Positions 6,491-9,538 of a stretch of 9,538 nt of DNA are shown one piece after another (the first letter of the stretch is position 1; each line of letters begins with the position of its first letter). The notes beneath the pieces were generated by a model. That model was not told where the DNA came from. It was given only the letters and a program-made list of their open reading frames with translations, and did no database searches. The translations under genes were made by a program, and so were the position numbers. The stretch is from Verrucomicrobiota bacterium (GTDB lineage: Bacteria; Verrucomicrobiota; Verrucomicrobiia; Verrucomicrobiales; Verrucomicrobiaceae): contig JAIOQF010000327.1 in assembly GCA_021413535.1 (NCBI GenBank), forward strand, positions 1 to 9,538, read 5' to 3'.

Positions 6491-6574
6491 GTGGCTGCAC
6501 TCGTGAGAGTGCGGGAAGCAAACACTTCAGCCGACAAGACATCCATTTTCCCGCGCTCTTACGAAGGCGGCTAC
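6491..6574 (+). repeat. 84-bp imperfect inverted repeat between convergent genes (hairpin/REP-like or terminator-like)
   Basis: Arms 6491-6518 and 6547-6574 (28 bp each) flank a 28-nt loop. Of 28 facing positions, 21 are Watson-Crick, five are G-T (G-U in plus-strand RNA) and two are mismatched (6499/6566, 6500/6565). On the minus strand the five wobbles become C-A mismatches, so the structure is better as plus-strand RNA, the 3' trailer of the 5103-6473 gene. The left arm also holds a smaller perfect hairpin, GCACTC-GTGA-GAGTGC (6497-6512). The sequence after the right arm is AT-rich (AATAATATTTAA) without a T-run, so a standard rho-independent terminator is not evident. It begins 17 bp after one stop and ends 8 bp before the thrH stop on the other strand. 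A dispersed palindromic element or an mRNA-end stabiliser are the main alternatives. Confidence 0.65.
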
Positions 6575-6582
6575 AATAATAT

Positions 6583-7197
6583 TTAAGCCGCGCTCAACGC
6601 ATCCTTGATCGCGGCCAGCAGATCATCGTATTTCTCAAAGGGTCGAAACTGCGGGAACTGCGCTTGGATGCTTTCCGGGGCGTGGATGAAGAAGCCGACG
6701 TCAGCTTCGGCCAGCATCGTGGTATCGTTGAATGAATCGCCCGCGGCGATGACCCGGTAGTTGAGAGACTTCAGTGCGGCCACGCTGTGTTGCTTCTGAT
6801 TTTTCTGACGGAGGCGGTAGTTCACGATCCGTCCGGCAGCATCCAGTTCAAGCCGGTGACAGAACAGCGTGGGCCAGTTCAGTTGACGCATGAGCGGGCT
6901 GGCGAATTGCTCGAAGGTGTCCGAAAGGATGATGACTTGCGTCGTTCTCCTCAGTTCATCAAGAAAAGCCTTTGCACCTTCGAGTGGCGCCAGCGTGCCG
7001 ATGACTTCCTGAATGTCTGCGAGATTCAAGTTATGCTCGTTGAGAATTTTCAGCCGCCCCTTCATGAGCACGTCGTAGTCCGGCTCATCGCGCGTGGTGC
7101 GGCGCAGTTCTTTGATGCCGGTTTTTTCCGCAAAAGCGATCCAGATTTCCGGAACCAGGACGCCTTCGAGATCGAGCGTGACGACTGTTTGTTTCAT
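6583..7197 (-). CDS. thrH: ThrH, phosphoserine phosphatase / homoserine phosphotransferase (HAD family)
   Basis: A 204-residue protein, the usual ThrH length, and closely ThrH-like along its whole length. HAD motif I is in TLDLEGVLVPEIWIAFAEKTG, with nucleophile Asp9 and Glu11 in place of the more common second Asp. The cap follows (PDYDVLMKGRLKIL). Motif II is SDT (92-94), and motif IV is GDSFNDTTM with Asp154 and Asp158. LPLMRQL-type, HRLELD and KSLNYRVIAAGDS blocks are also ThrH-like. In Pseudomonas aeruginosa ThrH dephosphorylates phosphoserine and can move the phosphate to homoserine, linking serine and threonine synthesis. It is a cytoplasmic enzyme. ATG 7197 is supported by the conserved first strand; no Shine-Dalgarno is visible. 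It lies 48 bp after the secreted-protein gene on the same strand and may share its transcript, though no functional link is obvious. Confidence 0.93.
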   Translation of the reverse strand: MKQTVVTLDLEGVLVPEIWIAFAEKTGIKELRRTTRDEPDYDVLMKGRLKILNEHNLNLADIQEVIGTLAPLEGAKAFLDELRRTTQVIILSDTFEQFASPLMRQLNWPTLFCHRLELDAAGRIVNYRLRQKNQKQHSVAALKSLNYRVIAAGDSFNDTTMLAEADVGFFIHAPESIQAQFPQFRPFEKYDDLLAAIKDALSAA

Positions 7198-7245
7198 CGG
7201 GATTTCGTATCAAAAGGGCCGCGCCATGGGTTGGCAGCACGCCGA

Positions 7246-8088
7246 TTAATCTTTGGAGATCGTGAACTTGAGCGTCTCTGCGAGCTTATCGTTTACAAAA
7301 ATCTCCATGCGATATTTGCCGATGGGCCAGCCATTTGTGGGTTTGGAAAGGGAGATTGCACTGTGATCGGTTGGAGTCTCGGCGGTGAGGGTGGCTTCAT
7401 CAATTTTGCTGTTCTTCGGCGCGACCTCGCCCACATCCTCGGCAATCCAGACGCCTTTGATCTTGTCACCGGTCTTGAGTGTTTCGCCGATGATGAAAGC
7501 ATAAATCTTGGGGGCGTCGGTCGTGAAGGCGGTGGTGGGCTCGGTGTCCTTGTCCAGAGCGAGCGCGGCTCGGAGCGGCTTCTTGTTGCCGTTTGGTGAC
7601 GTGATGGAGGCAAGGATGTTCTGCAGCTTGTCGGCTTCTTTTTTCGGGGTGTCCGCATCGGCCTCGATGAAGACGACGGCGGCCTTGGTCTCGGTGTCGA
7701 TGAGCAGGGCGAAGAAATCAATGGCGTGGTCATCTTCCTTGTCCAGTGCATGGCCTTTGAAGAGCAGCCCGTCCATGCCACCGGGATGAGCTTCCACGGG
7801 TTCGCCTTCCATCTTGATTTTCTTGGCGTGATCTTTGAGCATGTCCTTGATGTCCTTGCCGAGAGTCTTCACGTCCTCCTTGTTCTCGAGTTCCCAGACT
7901 GCGAGGTAAACGTGCTCCTTGGGCGAGGTGGCTTCAAGAATTTCGTCGTCATCCTTTTCCGGTTCCCAATCATCGGGGATGGTGATGGTGAACATGGTGT
8001 CGCTCTTGTTGGGGAAGTGCAGGAGCTTGGCGAAGGCCTGCGCGCCGCTGAGAGCGATGATGGTGACAAGGATAAAAATGGATTTCAT
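7246..8088 (-). CDS. Secreted two-domain protein of unknown function
   Basis: A 280-residue protein with a signal peptide (1-20, cleavage after AFA, then KLLHF). The first domain (about 25-165) resembles PsbP/DcrB/DUF1795-type folds: FTITIPDDWEPEKDDDEILEAT near the start, then YLAVWELENKED, DGLLFKGHA, and AVVFIEAD before a final helix DKLQNILASI. This assignment is by pattern only. After a linker rich in Lys, Asp and Thr (165-192), a second part (193-278) looks like a beta-sandwich with WIAEDVGEVAP and the end WPIGKYRMEIFVNDKLAETLKF, a pattern common at the ends of ligand-binding or Ig-like modules. The protein is rich in Asp, Glu and Lys, suggesting a soluble periplasmic protein. No catalytic motif is seen. 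ATG 8088 is chosen because it begins the signal peptide. It is divergent from the TPM gene. Confidence 0.78.
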   Translation of the reverse strand: MKSIFILVTIIALSGAQAFAKLLHFPNKSDTMFTITIPDDWEPEKDDDEILEATSPKEHVYLAVWELENKEDVKTLGKDIKDMLKDHAKKIKMEGEPVEAHPGGMDGLLFKGHALDKEDDHAIDFFALLIDTETKAAVVFIEADADTPKKEADKLQNILASITSPNGNKKPLRAALALDKDTEPTTAFTTDAPKIYAFIIGETLKTGDKIKGVWIAEDVGEVAPKNSKIDEATLTAETPTDHSAISLSKPTNGWPIGKYRMEIFVNDKLAETLKFTISKD

Positions 8089-8103
8089 AATGAGAAAGCA
8101 ACG

Positions 8104-8208
8104 ATGCCGCCTATAACATGGAGAAAGATGGATGCGAAAGATATTTCAGAATGGAATCCCCGGCGCAGTCAGTTTGAACAGTTGTTGCGGTGGCGCATCG
8201 AAGTGTAG
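8104..8208 (+). CDS. Possible small ORF (34 aa) upstream of the TPM gene
   Basis: An open frame in the 141-bp gap between divergent genes, ending TAG at 8206-8208, 21 bp before the TPM start. The product would be basic and Trp/Arg-rich, including MDAKDISEWNPRRSQFEQLL and ending RWRIEV. An internal ATG at 8128 has GGAG four bases upstream and would give 26 residues. The gap must also hold promoters for both flanking genes, and I see no clear -35/-10 pair. It could be a leader peptide, a small protein or chance; I do not recognise it. Confidence 0.2.
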   Translation: MPPITWRKMDAKDISEWNPRRSQFEQLLRWRIEV

Positions 8209-8229
8209 CGTTTGAAAACATCCACCACC

Positions 8230-9234
8230 ATGAACCGATATCTGAAGCTGCCGCTTTTCTTCGCCACTTTCGCCACGCTGCTGGGATCCACTTTGCCCGC
8301 TCGGGCCGGCACGGCGGTCATTCGGGACGACGCGGGCTTTTTCTCGGACAGTGCGAAAGCCGATGCCCGCTACAACATCAGCGAGCTGCAGCGGAGTCTG
8401 AAGAAAGATGTGTCTGTGGAGACATTCAAAGAAATCCCCGTTGATGTGAAGCAGGGTGTGAACCTGCAGGACAAGGCCGCAGTGAAGCGGATGATGGAAC
8501 AGTGGGCCGTGCAGCGAGCGCGGGCGCAGTCGGTGAACGGAGTTTACATGTTGCTCGTGAAGGAGCCGGCACACCTGCAAGTGGTGGTGGGCAATGAAAC
8601 ACAGAAGCGATCTTTTACGCTGATGGATCGTGATGAACTGGTGAAAATGATGCTGACCAAACTGCGCGCGAAAGACTACGATGCAGCCCTGCGTGATGGA
8701 ATGAGTTTCGTGGTTTCCACGATGAAGAGTCATGCGACTTCACTTGCGCGGCCCGCATCCGCGGCGGCATCGACCACGAATTACCGTAGCAACCCGCAGG
8801 CCGAATCGTCAGGCGGATGGCTGTTCTCATTGTTGCTCATCGGGGGCGTGATCTGGGTGGTGCTGGCCATTGTGCGTGCGATCTTCCGCCGCGGTGCTGC
8901 TGGTGCAGGCACGTCAATGGATCCGGTGACGGGCGGTGGTGGCGGATTCATGCGCTCCATGATGGGCGGCTTGTTCGGTGCCGCAGCGGGGATGTGGATG
9001 TATGACAATTTCTTTGGCTCGCATGGGTCGTCGGCCTATGGAGCGCATCGGGACGACAGTTTAAGCAACAGTGGCGGCACGGATGCCGGATTCACCGGAC
9101 GGGACACAGACTATTCCAGTTCCGGTGGCAGCTTCGGCGATGATTCCGGCGGAGGATTCAGTGGTGGAGATTCCGGAGGCGGAGACTCGGGCGGCGGTGG
9201 AGATTCCGGTGGCGGCGGCGGTGGAGATTTCTGA
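8230..9234 (+). CDS. TPM-domain (TLP18.3/Psb32/MOLO-1) membrane protein with Gly/Ser/Asp-rich tail
   Basis: A 334-residue protein. The signal peptide spans about 1-26 (cleavage after ARA). The TPM domain (about 27-168) opens with VIRDDAGFFSD and contains VNGVYMLLVKEPAHLQVVVGNETQKR followed by an amphipathic helical half. A Ser/Ala linker precedes a membrane helix (about 197-219, WLFSLLLIGGVIWVVLAIVRAIF). A Gly/Met-rich segment and then a low-complexity tail (about 298-334) of Gly, Ser and Asp end in GGGGGGDF. Bacterial TPM proteins (YgcG type) often have this layout and a Gly-rich end, but their roles are poorly known; photosystem repair is the role of the plant relatives. ATG 8230 is preferred because it begins the signal peptide; a TTG at 8212 would add six residues. 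No Shine-Dalgarno is visible. The gene has no LemA neighbour, which often accompanies TPM genes. Confidence 0.82.
   Translation: MNRYLKLPLFFATFATLLGSTLPARAGTAVIRDDAGFFSDSAKADARYNISELQRSLKKDVSVETFKEIPVDVKQGVNLQDKAAVKRMMEQWAVQRARAQSVNGVYMLLVKEPAHLQVVVGNETQKRSFTLMDRDELVKMMLTKLRAKDYDAALRDGMSFVVSTMKSHATSLARPASAAASTTNYRSNPQAESSGGWLFSLLLIGGVIWVVLAIVRAIFRRGAAGAGTSMDPVTGGGGGFMRSMMGGLFGAAAGMWMYDNFFGSHGSSAYGAHRDDSLSNSGGTDAGFTGRDTDYSSSGGSFGDDSGGGFSGGDSGGGDSGGGGDSGGGGGGDF
9163..9229 (+). repeat. Short in-frame repeats encoding the Gly/Asp/Ser tail
   Basis: GGTGGAGATT recurs at 9163, 9196 and 9220; the first two copies extend to GGTGGAGATTCCGG. Spacings of 33 and 24 bases keep the frame. They encode GGDSGG units of the TPM protein tail. 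Such repeats can change in number by slippage, so tail length may vary between strains. Confidence 0.6.
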
Positions 9235-9243
9235 AAGCTGCGG

Positions 9244-9538
9244 TTACTCCGCCAGTCCAGCCGCTGCCAGCACCGTCTCTTCGGCAACAATTCTGTCTTC
9301 CATCTCCATCTTGGTTTCCGCTTTCATTTCTGCGCGGAACTTCTGGACAAAGCTCTGAGTGGGCCAGGAGCACGCTTCGCCGAACGCGCAGATGGTGCGC
9401 CCTTCGATGTTGTTGGCGACACGCTCCAGTTCATCCACGTCAGAAGGCGATGCATTGCCAGTGACGATGCGGTCGCTGATCTTTTTCATCCAAAGGGAAC
9501 CTTCACGACAAGGAGTGCACTGGCCGCAGGATTCGTGG
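9244..9538 (-). CDS. nuoF: NuoF, NADH-quinone oxidoreductase subunit F, C-terminal end (partial)
   Basis: The 5' part lies beyond the right edge; 97 residues are visible, read through the window end in frame. They hold the N3 [4Fe-4S] site: ESCGQCTPCREGSLWM gives Cys4, Cys7 and Cys10, and the fourth ligand is in NIEGRTICAFGEA (Cys50). NuoF carries FMN and the NADH site of respiratory complex I in the cytoplasmic arm and passes electrons from FMN to N3. The conserved SFVQKFRAE follows. A further ~28 residues rich in Glu and Ala (about 70-97) extend past the usual end. Other nuo genes are presumably further right. The stop (TAA at 9246-9244) is 9 bp from the TPM stop, so the two genes converge with no room for a separate terminator. 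Confidence 0.92.
   Translation of the reverse strand, partial: HESCGQCTPCREGSLWMKKISDRIVTGNASPSDVDELERVANNIEGRTICAFGEACSWPTQSFVQKFRAEMKAETKMEMEDRIVAEETVLAAAGLAE

Noticed and set aside
6787..7599. 270-codon plus-strand open frame across thrH and the secreted-protein gene
   Set aside because: It is antisense to thrH, which is recognised with full motifs, and runs across a gene boundary without domain content.
9235..9260. Terminator between the convergent TPM and nuoF genes
   Set aside because: Only a 4-bp GCGG/CCGC stem is visible, with no T-run on either strand.

Overview
The window looks like chromosomal, housekeeping-type DNA from a Gram-negative, LPS-making bacterium. The gene set (LpxD, HflK/HflC, an RskA-type anti-sigma factor, ThrH, a TPM-domain protein, NuoF) and several unassigned secreted or membrane proteins would fit the Planctomycetota-Verrucomicrobiota group, most likely Verrucomicrobiota. 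That placement is an inference from protein style, not from a marker gene. DNA is moderately GC-rich throughout, and most starts lack a Shine-Dalgarno sequence. No tRNA, rRNA, CRISPR, insertion sequence or phage gene was seen.

Layout. Positions 1-258 hold the 3' end of lpxD (lipid A synthesis). Then come hflK (314-1324) and hflC (1348-2325), the two membrane SPFH proteins that normally regulate the FtsH protease. After a 180-bp gap with a perfect short dyad, an ECF-like sigma factor (2506-3069), an RskA-like membrane anti-sigma factor (3066-3920) and a membrane-anchored alpha/beta hydrolase (3917-5056) overlap one another by 4 bp each and must be read as one transcript. A one-TM protein of unknown function (5103-6473) follows closely on the same strand and probably belongs to the same unit.

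At 6491-6574 lies a large imperfect inverted repeat that separates this rightward unit from a leftward pair: a secreted protein of unknown function (8088-7246) followed by thrH (7197-6583). Facing away from that pair is a secreted, then membrane-anchored TPM-domain protein with a Gly/Ser/Asp tail (8230-9234). The window ends inside the C-terminal part of nuoF (minus strand, 9244-9538), which converges on the TPM gene with only 9 bp between them.

Functionally the left half is about the cell envelope and membrane: lipid A, membrane protease control, and a membrane-sensed transcription switch with a membrane esterase attached. No defence, mobile or biosynthetic cluster is visible. The most unusual items are the sigma/anti-sigma/hydrolase cassette, the 84-bp inverted repeat whose mismatches are mostly G-U compatible on one strand only, and a start codon held in a perfect hairpin at 5082-5106.
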